A program made the translations under genes and the position numbers. Below, piece after piece: positions 22,497 to 50,882 of a DNA stretch of 64,000 nucleotides. Within the stretch, counting starts at the first letter, position 1. Every line of letters begins with the position of its first letter. Origin of the DNA: Muraenolepis orangiensis (lineage: Eukaryota > Chordata > Actinopteri > Gadiformes > Muraenolepididae); contig CM051022.1 in NCBI GenBank assembly GCA_027704905.1, forward strand, positions 13,910,001-13,974,000, read 5' to 3'. The notes under the pieces are model-generated. The model saw only the letters and a program-made list of their open reading frames with translations. It was not told the origin of the DNA and made no database searches.

Positions 22497-23670
22497 CAAA
22501 ACAAAAATTAAAACAAAAATTAAAACAAACAAACCAAAAGTCAGGGTGTTCTGTTGCACTGGGTGTCCCCCAGGGGTCAGTACTGGGTCCACTCCTATTC
22601 ATCACATATCTCCTCCCCCTGGGCAAAATCCTCCGTCACCATGGGGTTCACTTTCACTGTTACGCCGACGACACACAGGTCTACATTTCCTCCAAACCCT
22701 CCACTGCCCTGCCCCCCACCTCCCTCACCACCTGTCTAGAGGACATCAGGAGCTGGATGAGCAGGAATTTCCTCAAGCTCAACGCTAGCAAAACTGAGGC
22801 CCTGCTCATCGGCTCCAAATCCACCCTCACCAAGTCACAAAACAACCCAGCTCCAAACATCATCATCGACGGCTTCCCCATTCCATTCTCTTCCCAAGTA
22901 AAAAGCCTCGGTGTCATTCTGGATGGCTCCCTCTCATTCGCACCACACATTAAAAATATCACTCGCACTGCCTTCTTCCATCTTCGGAACATCTCTAGAG
23001 TCCGCTCATCTCTGTCCCAATCCAGCACTGAAATCCTGGTCCACTCTTTTGTCACGTCCCGGATTGACTACTGCAATGCACTTCTGACCGGCCTTCCCAT
23101 CAAACTCCTCAACAGACTGCAAATAATTCAGAACTCTGCTGCCCGGATCATCACCCGCACTAACTCATCTGACCACATCACCCCCGTTCTCATTCAACTA
23201 CACTGGCTTCCTGTGCGCTACCGGATTGACTACAAAAACCTCTTACTCACCTACAAAGCTCTCCACAATCTAACCCCCATCTACATCACTGACCTCCTTC
23301 AGGAGTACACCCCCTCCCGCACCCTCCGCTCTTCCTCCGTTGGACTTCTCACCGTCCCCCGCTCACGCCTCAGCACCATGGGTGCTCGAGCTTTCAGTTG
23401 CTCGGCTCCCAGACCCAACTAAACCCAACTAAAAACCCATCTGTTTAAACTGGCTTATCCCTTATGAACGGTACCATCTTTCTTCCTTTCTTCATTTTAC
23501 TTCCTGTTGTTTTTCTTGTTTTAAACCCTGCGGACACTTTGTGAAGTCCAGTTTTTTACTTTTTTATATTTTTTATAATTTTAACTTGACTGTAGCATAC
23601 ATGCTCTGTAAGGTGTCCTTGGGTGTCTTGAAAGGCGCCGAACAAATAAAATGTATTATTATTATTATTA
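22497..23670 (+). mobile_element. L2-type LINE (Maui-like), 5'-truncated
   Basis: A frame at 22546-23422 encodes the reverse transcriptase from GVPQGSVLGPLLF through the catalytic YADDTQVY (about 22657-22680) to the C-terminal HWLPVRYRIDYKNLLLTYKA and GARAFS motifs. The expected LWN end is frameshifted. The 3' terminus is CTTGAAAGGCGCC...AATAAAATGTATTATT with ATT repeats. Copy A lacks the insertion (4843-4855 is continuous). Confidence 0.88.
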
Positions 23671-24327
23671 AATATAATTTCACTTTACATGTACATACTT
23701 TGTATTTGTTTTGTTAGGTTGTCCCTTTTTTTTGGCCTGTATGGGGTTTACAAATGCCAGCAGGTCCATTCTCCCCAGAATTGTCCTAATCACAAAAGGG
23801 AAGCACTTATCGATCATGTCAATACATGGATGGAAACTGAGAAGATTGGAGAAGGTGACACAGCAGGAAAAATGAGCTATTGTTGCCTTACCTCCATGCC
23901 ACACTCGCTGAGAATTCTGCCCCAGTGAACAGGGCGTCACTTTCCCCCCTTTGTCTAATGAACTTTGTGGTAAGCTCCTTGCTCCCTAAAACAAAACAAA
24001 ATGTTAAGTTAGTTTTTCATCACATCACCAAGCAAAAGCTTGGTGTTGTGATATTGAACTGTCTGAAAACAAAGAAAGGCTCACAACCTTTTCTAAATGT
24101 TTTCATCTTGGTCAATTTGTCCGTATTACGTAAGTATTATGAAGTATAGATTATCTATTAAATCAACACAATCTCGGCAAGATATAAGGCAACCTCTGAA
24201 AGTTTGAAAATAACATTAAGGAAAATAACATTAAGTTTGAAAATAACATTCAATTAACATTTTAATAAAAAAAATTAAAACCACCACTACAACCCACCGA
24301 GTACCTCGCTCCGTGGTTGGTAGCGGA

Positions 24328-25203
24328 CCTTTCGGACGTTCAAATCTCGTTTTTCCGTTTAAAGTCCATGGCCATCAGTGAAGTTTATAAAGTAAACAGT
24401 CACACAGGTATGTTAAGGGTGTCTAGGTATATCATCTACGACATTAGGGGTCTATGACATGTATATTATCTACTTCTGTGTGTACAAACGTCTGTTTGAC
24501 TGTTGTTGTTACTACTACTACGGGGTCTCATCTCCAATACTTATAGAATATATTATAACATTTAGCGTCGACTATTTCAAATCAAACAGAAAAACAATGC
24601 TGTCAGAATTATAAAATAAATAAATAAGGTATGTTGATCATAAGGATCGTCACAGGAATCAGACTTAAAAGGTCAGAATTAATAGTAAATAATATCACTG
24701 TTCTACTGATATTAAAAACAAAAAGATTTTCTTTCAAATTTGGTATATAAAACATGACTTAGTTCTCAGTTGTTCAGTTACTCTTGAAGTAATTTAATAT
24801 CAGATACATACAAATATAAAACGGTTTGTTACAGAATAAAATAGTGAAATCAAGCTTTGTGATATTTGTGCGCTATTATACATACATATACATACATATA
24901 TACACATACATATTTTGCAAGCAAATACCGTGGGGTTGGGGAGGGGTGGTCGGTTGTTGTAGAACTTAAATAATTGAGATATATATATTCTTTTTATATA
25001 TATGAAAGTTTCTTACTGATAAAACTCTAAATTGAAAAAAAGGCAGTTTCGCTCTTTCGAGTTTAAAAAAAGTTTTAAAAGTGTCAAGTTAAAAGTGTTT
25101 GCCGAGTTAAAACACAGTCGAGTCTAGTCTCCGAGTCTCCGAGTCTAGTCTCCGAGGCTAGGCTAGGCTAGGCTAGTCTAGTCGTTAGACTTGGGACTCC
25201 GAC
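24328..25203. other. Gene-poor interval, slco1 3' flank
   Basis: AT-rich sequence between copy B and the slco1 stop codon. A minus-strand ATTAAA at 24793-24798 could be a poly(A) signal for slco1, giving a 3' UTR of about 400 nt. No other feature was recognised. Confidence 0.35.
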
Positions 25204-41535
<16,332 letters not shown>

Positions 41536-41756
41536 GATGCTAACCTAGCCTGGACAGCCCCCAGGAGACAGGAAACAGGAAGTGCCACGGAGCCCGACCT
41601 GGAACAAGGTTGGTGAGTTCATGAAAGAAATCAAATGCTGACCTCGACTCACAGCCAAAAGGTTCTGGGTTTCGATTCCTATAATGTCTGCAGCCTTCCG
41701 GTAGGTACCTGTAGCAAGATGCCTGTGGAGTGTATGTGTGTGTGTGTGTGTGGTTG

Positions 41757-41945
41757 GTGTCTGGTTGAAGCAGCCTCACCTGGCCCCCAGTCAGACTGAT
41801 TAGAGTCTGGCTGAAGCAGCCTCACCTGGTCCCCAGTCAGACTGATTAGAGTCTGGTTGAGGCAGCCTCACCTGGAACCCAGTCAGACTGATTAGAGTCT
41901 GGGTGAAGCAGCCTCACCTGGTCCCCAGTCAGACTGAATAGAGTC
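41757..41945. repeat. 45-bp minisatellite, four units
   Basis: Units of CCCCAGTCAGACTGATTAGA plus GTCTGG and GAAGCAGCCTCACCTGG. The same unit is amplified at 45480-45845. Confidence 0.9.
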
Positions 41946-42199
41946 TGGGCTTGGCGAGGCTGCACACCTGTGGGTCCTTGGTAATCAAGGCCCACAGGTT
42001 AAACCAGCCAACAACACACACACACACACACTCAGGAGTGAGTGCTTTAGTATTCGTTTAACTTATATTTTTTAAGTTTAACTTAAAAGTTTTTTTTCTA
42101 AGACTAGCCTACCGTTCTGCCAGAAGGGTCATAACAAACATAACACTTAGTTACTGCAACTAATTATACATGCAAACACACAGTAAATATAGTATATAT

Positions 42200-43072
42200 A
42201 CACCTGTGGCAACAGGTGGTTGTAAAAGTAGGGGAGGAAGGAAGGTTTTTTGTTTATTAGTTGGTCATTTTAGCAGAAAAATCCAAACCGAATGAAAACC
42301 AATTGTGATCTAAAAGGTGGAAGAAGCATTGTTTTTGATGAAAAATAGCTATTTAGTGATTAGTTATCATGTATGATGAAAATCGGAATATAAGTTTCAT
42401 GCAAAGTGAGATTTAAAGGGAGACACGTTGTTTTGCATAAAGTATATTTACCTGTATTTAATTCAAATAAGACATACTACCATATAGTAAAAACCAGTAA
42501 TGCACGTAAATCAAGTCAATTGTCTTCATCACGACCCAAAGAAACCCCACCTTGGTCACTTGTCAGCCATGCTTTACGCACCTGGAACGCTTGGAGTTCG
42601 AAACTCAAAAGTTTCGAAATCTAAACTAAATGAAAAGTAAATATACGACTCACGAGTTTTCTAGATAGATCGATCCTTGCGTGATGATAACACACACGCA
42701 CACAACTCTGATTGGGTCATTCACCAGCGACGTAGTGAGCTCTGCTGATTGGTTCACAGAGCCTCTGGCTAGTCCCGCCCCTTAGTGCCGTACACACTCG
42801 TGTTAAACACCAGGACTCACCGGCCGCTCGGGTCCGGCAGTTTTAGAAGGGAGCTGACGGAGGACGTTCCTCCGTACAGTGATTTAAAACAATTGCGGTA
42901 GGGGGACGCTGGTGGTGGTATTTTGACACACATATTTGCGTGACTTTAAAGCATTTTAGTATTGAGTATTTCACAGATGAATCTGTTAAATTGATTGATT
43001 GATTTTTTTTTCCTCTAAAATGTTAGGGAGGATGGTCCTCCCTTTCCTCGATGGACGAGCCTCCACTGATAT
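42200..43072. mobile_element. hAT-like element with CCAAT/GC-box module
   Basis: The left end GGCAACAGGTGGTTGTAAAA and the right end GAGCCTCCACTG resemble inverted CAGTGG-type ends; a related end also occurs at 45396-45440. The interior is homologous, in inverted orientation, to 62985-64000. It contains two ATTGG boxes (42712-42716 and 42749-42753) and GTCCCGCCCCTTAG. A stretch at about 42803-42900, with a minus-strand CGGCCG|GTGAGT donor, is missing from the other copy. Confidence 0.6.
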
Positions 43073-43079
43073 ACACAGC

Positions 43080-43500
43080 TAATTCCAAGGGTTAGAAAAA
43101 TTAAGCATTATAAATGTTAGGATTAAAGTATTAGGAGTAGTAAGTATTAGGAGTATACACTATTAGGAGTTTACAGTATTAGGAGAACACATCATTAGGA
43201 GTACAACGTATTAAGTAAAGAGTATTGGGAATATACAGTACTAGGAGTAAAAACTCTAGTATAGTGTCTTGAGCATGTGATGAGATTAGTTCTTACCTTC
43301 TTGCAGCTCTGTGAGGATGGTGTGTGTGTGTGTGCTAGAGTGAGAGGTGGTCAGGACTTTGATCTGGCGCCCTGCTCTTATCTCATACACATTACAGCAA
43401 CCCCCCCCCCCCCGCCTGCCCCGCCCCTCAAGTGTTTGTGTGATACCCCCCCCACCCCCCACACTCTCTCGTTCTCGCTCTCTCTCTCTCTCTCTTTCTC
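43080..43500. other. Interval upstream of slco1
   Basis: AT-rich TATTAGGAGT short repeats (43120-43255), then C runs at 43400-43456. No gene seen. Confidence 0.35.
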
Positions 43501-43855
43501 CTTCAGTATTCATCTTAGTTATGATGAATACTGAGTGATGAGTTATTTATTAGTATTTATTACTGCCAATTTGCACTATACGTATTGTTGTTTATTGTAT
43601 ATACCTACGTATTACTGTAATAATACTGTAAATTGTGCAATTCATCTATCACTACATTTAGATTTCATTTAGAGTTCATTTAGTTATGTCTTGTTTATAC
43701 TAATGTATGTTTGTACTATATGTTTAGTTAGTTTGTTGTTATTTAGTTTTTAGCTTTAGGTATTAGTATATTTGTGTGTGCATTTATTCCCCCTGTGTCA
43801 ACTGTTCCACCTTAATTTCCTTCGAGATTAATAAAGTAATCTGAATCTGAATCTG

Positions 43856-43972
<117 letters not shown>

Positions 43973-43989
43973 ACACAGAACATGTACTG

Positions 43990-44063
43990 GAACCAGGAAG
44001 AGGAGGGAGGTGCACTACCCACACTGCTGTGTGGGTAGTGCACCTCCCTCCTCTTCCTGGTTC
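43990..44063. repeat. 35-bp perfect inverted repeat with 4-nt loop
   Basis: The arms 43990-44024 and 44029-44063 are exact reverse complements (GAACCAGGAAGAGG... and ...CCTCTTCCTGGTTC) around TGCT. Intergenic. No sister copy was noticed in the window. Confidence 0.92.
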
Positions 44064-44439
44064 TGAACATCAGAAGCCGGGTCCATGCATGTCCACCATC
44101 CCCTGGATGGACCAGCAACAAACAGCCGGGGCTTTCTTTCTCCAGGCTGCTTCTCCTTCTAGGACTCAGAGTCCTCCTCCTGGCCTCTCTTCTGCTGCAG
44201 TACCTCAAAGTCTTCCTGTTCCATTCATAACGCACAACAATAGCCTGGTCTGGTAGCAGAACACACATCCTCACTCTCTTTGTGTCTATTTCTATCTGTG
44301 TGTGCGTGTGCGTGTGTGCGTATGTGTGTGTTTATGCGTGTGTGTGTGTGTGTGCGTGTGTGTGTCTCCCTCTGACTCTCACTCCCTCTCTCCTCACCCT
44401 CTCTCTCCCTTATAGTCTTGATCACTCTCACCCTCTTTT

Positions 44440-44525
44440 TTATTTGCCATATGCAACAAGTAAGTACAATGGAATGCTTCCTCCCCATTCCCTCCCACAG
44501 TAGGAATTTTCTAAAACAATACTAT
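44440..44525. repeat. Dispersed retroposon 3'-end repeat split by Rex1
   Basis: GCCATATGCAACAAGTAAGT and CCCACAGTAGGAATTTTC match the family at 31340. It resumes at 45263 with AAAATACTGTATATAC after the Rex1 copy, so Rex1 inserted into it. Confidence 0.65.
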
Positions 44526-45262
44526 AAATACCAGCTTCCAGCTTCAAGCTTCAAATTCCTCGGCGTGCACATCTCCGAGGACCTCACATGGTCCACGCAC
44601 ACCACACACGTGGTGAAAAGGGCCCAACAACGCCTGTATTTTCTCAGGCGTCTGAAGAAATTCAGCATGGGCCCCCGCATCCTGAGAACATTCTACAACG
44701 GCACCATGGAGAGTGTTCTTACAGGGTGTATCACCGCCTGGTACGGGAACTGCACCGCACTCGAGCGCAGAGCGCTTCAAAGGGTGGTGCGGACGGCCCA
44801 GTATATCGTTGGAGGTGAGCTTCCCTCCCTCCTGGATATATACAACCAGCGGTGCCTGGCCAAGGCCAAACGCATCATAAAAGACATTGCCCACCCCAGC
44901 CACGAACTGTACTCACTATTACCGTCAGGCAGGCGATACCGCAGTATCAAGTGTCGTACAAATAGGCTTAGAGACAGCTTCCACAGTCAGGCCATCAGGC
45001 TGCTGAACAAGGGCGTATAACATATAACAATGTATATTTTATTACATTGATTTATATATACATATTGCTCTTTTCTGTGCTGATTTTTGCATTTTATAAA
45101 TTGCATTTTTTATTTTAATTTTATATTCTTTATTCAATTTTTATTCTATTTTTATCTTATTTTATAACTGCTGTCTGTCGTCGGGTATTGCACACAAGAT
45201 TTTCACATCACTGCTTTATACTAAACTGTAAACTGTGAAGTGACAATAAACTTGACTTGACT
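44526..45262 (+). mobile_element. Rex1 LINE, 5'-truncated
   Basis: Encodes the last 150 codons of Rex1 (SSFKFLGVHISEDLTW to the LLNKGV end at 45020), nearly identical to 18490-18961. It has the same 3' UTR and an AATAAACTTGACTTGACT tail. A single open frame remains for this part. Simple target-primed 5' truncation. Confidence 0.9.
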
Positions 45263-45479
45263 AAAATAAAAAATACTGTATATACATATATATATATATA
45301 TATATACATTAAAAAAAAAGCATTTTAAAGTGCTAGTAGTGCAGCAGCATCATGAGGTTTCATGTAGCATCATGTATAAACAGTGATAGTGAGGTACCTT
45401 CCTTCCTCCCCTACTTTACAACCACCAGCCGCCACTGATATACAGTACATATTGTGGAGTGTGTGTGGTTGGTCCACAT

Positions 45480-45845
45480 CGCCTTACCTGGCCCCAGTCA
45501 GACTGATTAGAGTCTGATTGAAGCTTCCTCACCTGGCCCCAGTCAGACTGATTAGAGTCTGATTGAAGCTTCCTCACCTGGCCCCAGTCAGACTGATTAG
45601 AGTCTGATTGAAGCTTCCTCACCTTGCCCCAGTCAGACTGATTAGAGTCTGATTGAAGCTGCCTCACCAGGCCCCAGTCAGACTGATTAGAGTCTGGTTG
45701 AAGCTGCCTCACCTGGCCCCAGTCAGACTGATTAGAGTCTGGTTGAAGCTTCCTCACCTTGCCCCAGTCAGACTGATTAGAGTCTGGTTGAAGCAGTCTC
45801 ATCTAGCCTCAGTCGGACTGATTAGAGTCTGGTTGAAGCAGCCTC
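45480..45845. repeat. 45-bp minisatellite, eight units
   Basis: Near-perfect 45-bp units based on CCCCAGTCAGACTGATTAGA and GTCTGATTGAAGCTTCCTCA. The minus strand gives a 15-residue repeat frame. Same unit as 41757-41945. Confidence 0.93.
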
Positions 45846-46033
45846 ACCAAGGAGGAGACCACGGGGCAGACCAAGGTACACAGGTGGGGTGATATACATC
45901 TCCATGCTGGCCTGGAAACGCCTCGGGTTCCCCCCCCCAGTCAGAGCTTGTCGATGTTGCTCAGGGAGAGGTAAGTTTGGAGTCCCCTGCTGAAGCTGCT
46001 ACCTCCGCGACCCGACCACGGATAAGTGGTAGA
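45846..46033 (+). mobile_element. RTE LINE 3' fragment
   Basis: Matches 30058-30225 (GAGACCACGGGGCAGACC, TGCTGAAGCTGCTACCTCCG). Short and frameshifted by extra C residues near 45931. Followed by a SINE-like tail (GGCAGAGAAACAAATTTCAC) and (CA)n at 46075-46107. Confidence 0.8.
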
Positions 46034-46074
46034 CCTTGGTTAAAGGCAGAGAAACAAATTTCACTGTGAGTGTA

Positions 46075-46108
<34 letters not shown>

Positions 46109-46259
46109 GTACCAGGGCGTGGGGAGCAGTGCAGATGAAGGACCTTCGGTGGAGCAGGTTGGATGGGGTTGACCCCTCACACCTTCAGAGATGTTATTAG
46201 GAGTAGCCATGCTGGAAGAACTGGAAGTCGGTGTATGCATGTGCATCCCTGTGTGTGTG

Positions 46260-46825
46260 TGTGTGTGTGTGTGTCTGTGTTTATGTTTTGTTTTATTGAC
46301 AAAAAGCAGTCAATACGTACAGTACATTCCATACAAAATGTATGCTGCCAGGTAAATGGCTTAATAGTTATGCCATATCATTTTTTATTCACAAGTCAAT
46401 ATCACAACATGAGTTTACTAAAAAACGATTTTCGTTCTTTCATTTTGGAATGGAAACAAAATATCTAAATCCAGAAATAAATCAAATGTATTTTTATTTT
46501 GTCGTCACGCTTGTTTACTATGGCGTATCCTCTGCGAGGTGATAAAATGAGGAAAGGAGAGAAGGAAAGGAAGGGACGTGGGAGAAGGACACTAGCGTCA
46601 CGGTTTCCTGTCGCCGTGATCCATGGACCGTCTCCACAGATGTCAATTGAATGCTAGCATTACGAACAACAAACAACTTTACACAATTCCCTGATATCTT
46701 AGTACATTGTTGTCTCTGTGACGTGCTATCCTTGTGTCAGGACAATTCTTTACAGCCCCTTTCCATGCAGGTAAATGCTTCACAAACAGGAAATTAACGA
46801 CAATATACATGAGGTAATATTCAAT

Positions 46826-46871
<46 letters not shown>

Positions 46872-47510
46872 GACGGTGGTTTCTGATTGGCCACTAGAGG
46901 ACAGGCTTGCTCTGATGTACACACCAACCCATTCCTCATTATAACTCTCATGACAAAATACAAATTGGCTTATGGTCCATTAGGTGTACCTGTCTATTAG
47001 GCCTACTCAATACACTGTTTAGCATTATATCCAACGTATGGTGGTGGTCTGCGTCTCTTTTAAATAACAGCAGTGGGAACTACAAGCCATTTGTCTCGTA
47101 TAGTTCTACATATTCTTCCAGTTTATTTGTGCTTCGTTCCTCATAATACCACTACTACTACTACTCCTAATACAAATACTAGTATAACTAATAATAACAT
47201 CATACAATTACACAGGGAACACAATACAAATCCACCATGAACACACAGTGACTAGATTAACACAATAGCACTATAGGTCATTCAATAACAGCAAAGCACC
47301 ACACATGCAAAAGGAAGGCAAGAGCACAACCAGAGCATACAAAGAATACACCGCATTCATGATGCTGCCGCACTACTGGCACTTTAACATGCTTTGTATA
47401 TGCTTTTTGCACAATTCAACAGATGTATATTTCATCCATCAGTTACTTTATTGTTCTTTTTGGTTGTTCTTTTTGTTGTGGACATTATTGTTATAGTATA
47501 GTATCAGTGT
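46260..47510. other. Intergenic, no gene seen
   Basis: AT-rich sequence with (CA)n at 46829-46868. No coding exon recognised. Confidence 0.4.
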
Positions 47511-47514
47511 AGTT

Positions 47515-47632
47515 CATAGTATAATATATTATGTTAAATTGTAGGAAATGCATACTGGAGGAGGGAATGGAGAGTAATCCATTCCGTACTTGTTGCATTT
47601 GGCCAATAAAAACATCTTGAATCTTGAGTTTT
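47515..47632 (-). repeat. Dispersed retroposon 3'-end repeat
   Basis: TACTTGTTGCATTTGGCCAA then TAAAAACATCTTGAATCTTG: the family's 3' terminus with its ATCTTGA tail, in the orientation that shows it best. Confidence 0.65.
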
Positions 47633-47689
47633 GAATCAAAGCAAAGGTAGATCAGGTAGACCTGAAGAGGTGTGCTTAAAGAAGTTACT

Positions 47690-48550
47690 GTCAAGCGCTG
47701 TCAAGGGCAGGGCACTCCTCAGCGCCTCGGGCAAGGCATTCCACCTATAGCCACGGAGCACTTAAGAAAACCCGTCCAAGAACTCCTGTGTTTGAACAGC
47801 ACAGGAGTGACGTTTTGGTGGATTGACAACTTTGGCACATGCTGGAGCTTTTCAAGGGACCGAAAAGTCATAAAAGGGTTGGCCTCAGTCTTGCATTAAT
47901 GTTGAGGTGATAAAAATAGATGTTATGTTCTTGGTGAGGGTTTCAAATGACAAATGACAATTGATTGTTTAATACAACTCTGAGGCGGCTGCTCACCCGA
48001 ACAGAGTGAGGAAGCTGCTGAGCGTTAGCAACGGAGAGACTGAAGTGATTTGAATTACGGAGAGATAAAGGGGTACCAATTCAGTTTTTATTGGCTCAAC
48101 ATTGGTTTGAGCCAATTATTGGTTTTTGCACGTATCATTTAAGAGGCTTTCATGTCAGAGTGAGTGGAAATGTAGATTTGGGTGTCATCAGCGTAACAGT
48201 GATAATAATGTAATAATAATAATAATAATAATAATGTGACCTAATAATGTACACAAACATTTAGATGCTGAACCGGAGAGTCCCTAGTACAGAACCCTGG
48301 GGAACACCCTGGCGGACTTTGTGACTTCCTATGCCCCGTTTAGACAAATTGAGAGCGGTTTGGGAGGTAAAACACAGTAAGGAGAAAAAAACAATGAAAT
48401 ACTATGTGACCGTATGGGAGGCAGCCCTGAAGTCCAAGGAGTATACCAGAATACTGATGGCTCCAGTATCAAAGCCATTACGAGGAGATCACCATAGGTC
48501 ACATTTGAATGGACCAAAACCACCACATTTGAACCCTTGACCCTTTGAGG
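47690..48550. other. Degenerate repeat-like stretch
   Basis: Contains phrases common in decayed fish repeats (GGTGTCATCAGCGTAACAGT, CAGAACCCTGGGGAACACC) with an (AAT)n tract at 48206-48236. Family not assigned. Confidence 0.3.
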
Positions 48551-49580
48551 GTCGTTCCATTACTATTTCAGAGGACTTCAGTGACAACACTATCTGTCCA
48601 TAATTGCCCCATTAACCCAGAGCATTGACTGCATGGCATCAGGTATCCATCCATCCAACCCACCGCAACATTTGCCCCCATTTACAAACGTCTGACGTAG
48701 CACCCGTCGATACAGATTAGCTGTTTTAACGAGCTCTGCCGAAGGCCATCAATAATGGACACTCTCAATGCAAGTGACGGCTAGCCTGCTCGTCTGGTTC
48801 TACCAGTCGACCTTGCAAAAAGGTATTTCAGAGGGTAGCCCCCCCCCCCTCTATGAGGAACGGGTGTGGCTACGACTACTTAAGGACATCTCCTTTCCTT
48901 TCTCTTCACGTGTTTGTCTGTTTCAAATTTATGTCGCCGTATTTCAGAGGCATGTTTTAAAGTAGGCCCAATGCGTGTCTTTGAGTGCACACTAACCATC
49001 TCTTAAAGAAAGATATGACTTGGACTATTAATAGGCCTACTACACTTTAGTTGTTAGACAGACAGATCAACCTATCTTTATTCAATTCTGTTCAATTGAA
49101 TCAACACGGCCTGTGTGTTATTGACAGTATATATATATATATATATATATATATACGCGAGTAATACCAGGACAACGCCTGCAGGGGGAGACACTTTCAC
49201 TTTTTCACCAAGGTGTAACGTCGTGCACTGTGTGACAACACTATAACCACTGAATCTGAAGCTTTCTTTTCATTTGTGTACATTCAATGACTGTTGTCCG
49301 ATTCATACACACATTAAAAGGACCTCAATTAATGCATTTAAATCGTGACTAAAACGGTATGCATCATCTCTGTTGCATTGTCACATATAATAACGAATCA
49401 CAATTCATAGTTCCGTTGCATCTATCATTTCTACTAATTGACTAATTGCGCAAGAAAAACAAAAAGAGACTGATCGATTGATCCAATTCGATTTGAACAT
49501 CATAAACATGAATGACTTATAAGTGCGTGTGAAAGCTCGGAGCTCATCCTCTCAACGATACATCTTTACGTCACGGTGAC
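48551..49580. other. Interval upstream of slc2a13
   Basis: No gene seen. A short (TA)n lies at 49129-49155. Confidence 0.35.
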
Positions 49581-49693
49581 GAACCGATGCACTACACTCC
49601 TCCTATCGCACCTCTCTCTCCTCTCCTCCCCTCATCCTCCATAAAGCTCTCTCTCTCATCTCCTCTCGTCTGCTCCTCTACTCATCCTCCATA

Positions 49694-49696
<3 letters not shown>

Positions 49697-49767
<71 letters not shown>

Positions 49768-49810
49768 TCTCCATCTCTCCATCTCTCCATCTCTCCATCT
49801 CTCTCTCTCC
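49697..49810. repeat. (CT)n and CTCTCCAT repeats
   Basis: A pure (CT)n at 49697-49762 is followed by five CATCTCTC units. It lies 330 bp before the slc2a13 ATG and probably in its promoter or 5' UTR. Confidence 0.9.
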
Positions 49811-49986
49811 GGCGCAGGAGGGATGTGGTTCGTGGTTTCTACCAACGCTGAAAAAAAAACTACTTATGTCAACTTGACATAACGTTTCGACGTCTGGAGA
49901 AGGAAAGAAACAACAACTAAAAACCAAAAAAGTGGATTTTGTTCACACAGAGAGGGTGTGGACATCCACTCTTGGGGCGAAGTAGT

Positions 49987-49995
49987 TTGTGTGTG

Positions 49996-50050
<55 letters not shown>
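49987..50050. repeat. (GT)n microsatellite near the slc2a13 start
   Basis: About 31 GT units ending 90 bp before the ATG, likely within the 5' UTR or core promoter. Confidence 0.95.
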
Positions 50051-50139
50051 ATTTTTTGTTTTTGCAAAACAACTTCCACGACCGACGAGTGCATCTTGCG
50101 TGGCGTCGTTCCTCCTCCTCCTCCTCCACCTCCTCGCCT

Positions 50140-50755
50140 ATGTCGCGACAGGCGGGCGGCCACGAGTACAACCTCCGCGGTCTGGGCAGCCTGATGGGCG
50201 AGAGGCGGAAGAAGGTCGCCGACGGCGGTGAGCGGAGCCTGATCCGGGCTCCGTCCGCGGCCAGCATCAACAGCCAGCCCGCCTCGGCCGTCAGCACCAC
50301 CCCCGGCACCGCCACCACCACCGCCGGCCCCACCACCGGCACTGCCCCTCCCGCCGGCGCCGCCTCCACCTCCTCCACCACCGGGGACTTGGAGCGGGCG
50401 GCGCGGAAACAGTTCCAGCAAGATGTCACGCCGGCGTTTGTCTACGTGCTGGCCGTGTTCTCGGCCCTCGGTGGCTTCCTGTTCGGCTACGACACGGGCG
50501 TCATCTCCGGGGCCATGCTGCAGCTCAAGCGGCGGATGGACCTCACTACGTGGTGGCAGGAGGTGTTGATATCCAGTACGGTGGCCGCGGCGGCTCTCTC
50601 GGCCCTGCTGGGCGGCGTGCTGAACGGCGTGTTCGGCCGCCGCGTGTGCGTCCTGCTCGCCAGCTTCTCCTTCGCCGTCGGCGGCGTCGTGCTGAGCGCC
50701 GCGCCGTCCAAGGAGGTGTTCCTGGTGGGGAGGATCGTGGTCGGAGTGGGACTCG
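50140..50755 (+). CDS. slc2a13: Proton myo-inositol cotransporter, first coding exon
   Basis: Exon 1 of SLC2A13 (HMIT), a sugar-transporter-family (MFS) protein that carries myo-inositol with protons across the plasma membrane. The ATG at 50140 gives MSRQAGGHEYNLRGLGSLMG, like the mammalian start. A low-complexity Ala/Thr/Pro/Ser linker (residues 45-83) precedes the conserved DLERAARKQFQQ. TM1 follows (FVYVLAVFSALGGFLFGYDTGVISG), then TM2 and part of TM3, with the FGRR loop motif. Splice donor CTCG|GTAAGAG at 50756. Later exons are not in the window. The exon is GC-rich and CpG-rich, unlike the surrounding AT-rich DNA, which suggests a CpG-island promoter. It points away from slco1. Confidence 0.93.
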
Positions 50756-50800
50756 GTAAGAGTAAGAACAGGTGGTGGTCGGGCAACAAAGTCTAAACAA

Positions 50801-50801
50801 C

Positions 50802-50878
<77 letters not shown>
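50801..50878. repeat. (AC)n microsatellite
   Basis: About 39 AC units at the start of slc2a13 intron 1. Confidence 0.98.

Positions 50879-50879
<1 letters not shown>

Positions 50880-50882
<3 letters not shown>

Larger units (their letters stand above)
16057..24327. repeat. Duplicated block, copy B
   Basis: Collinear partner of 595-5190, enlarged by four insertions: hAT 16162-17169, Rex1 18056-19255, hAT 19563-21544 and L2 22497-23670. It also has about 250 bp at 23704-23954 missing from copy A. Homology begins about 110 bp upstream of the first visible kinase exon and ends at GTGGTTGGTAGCGG. Confidence 0.85.
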
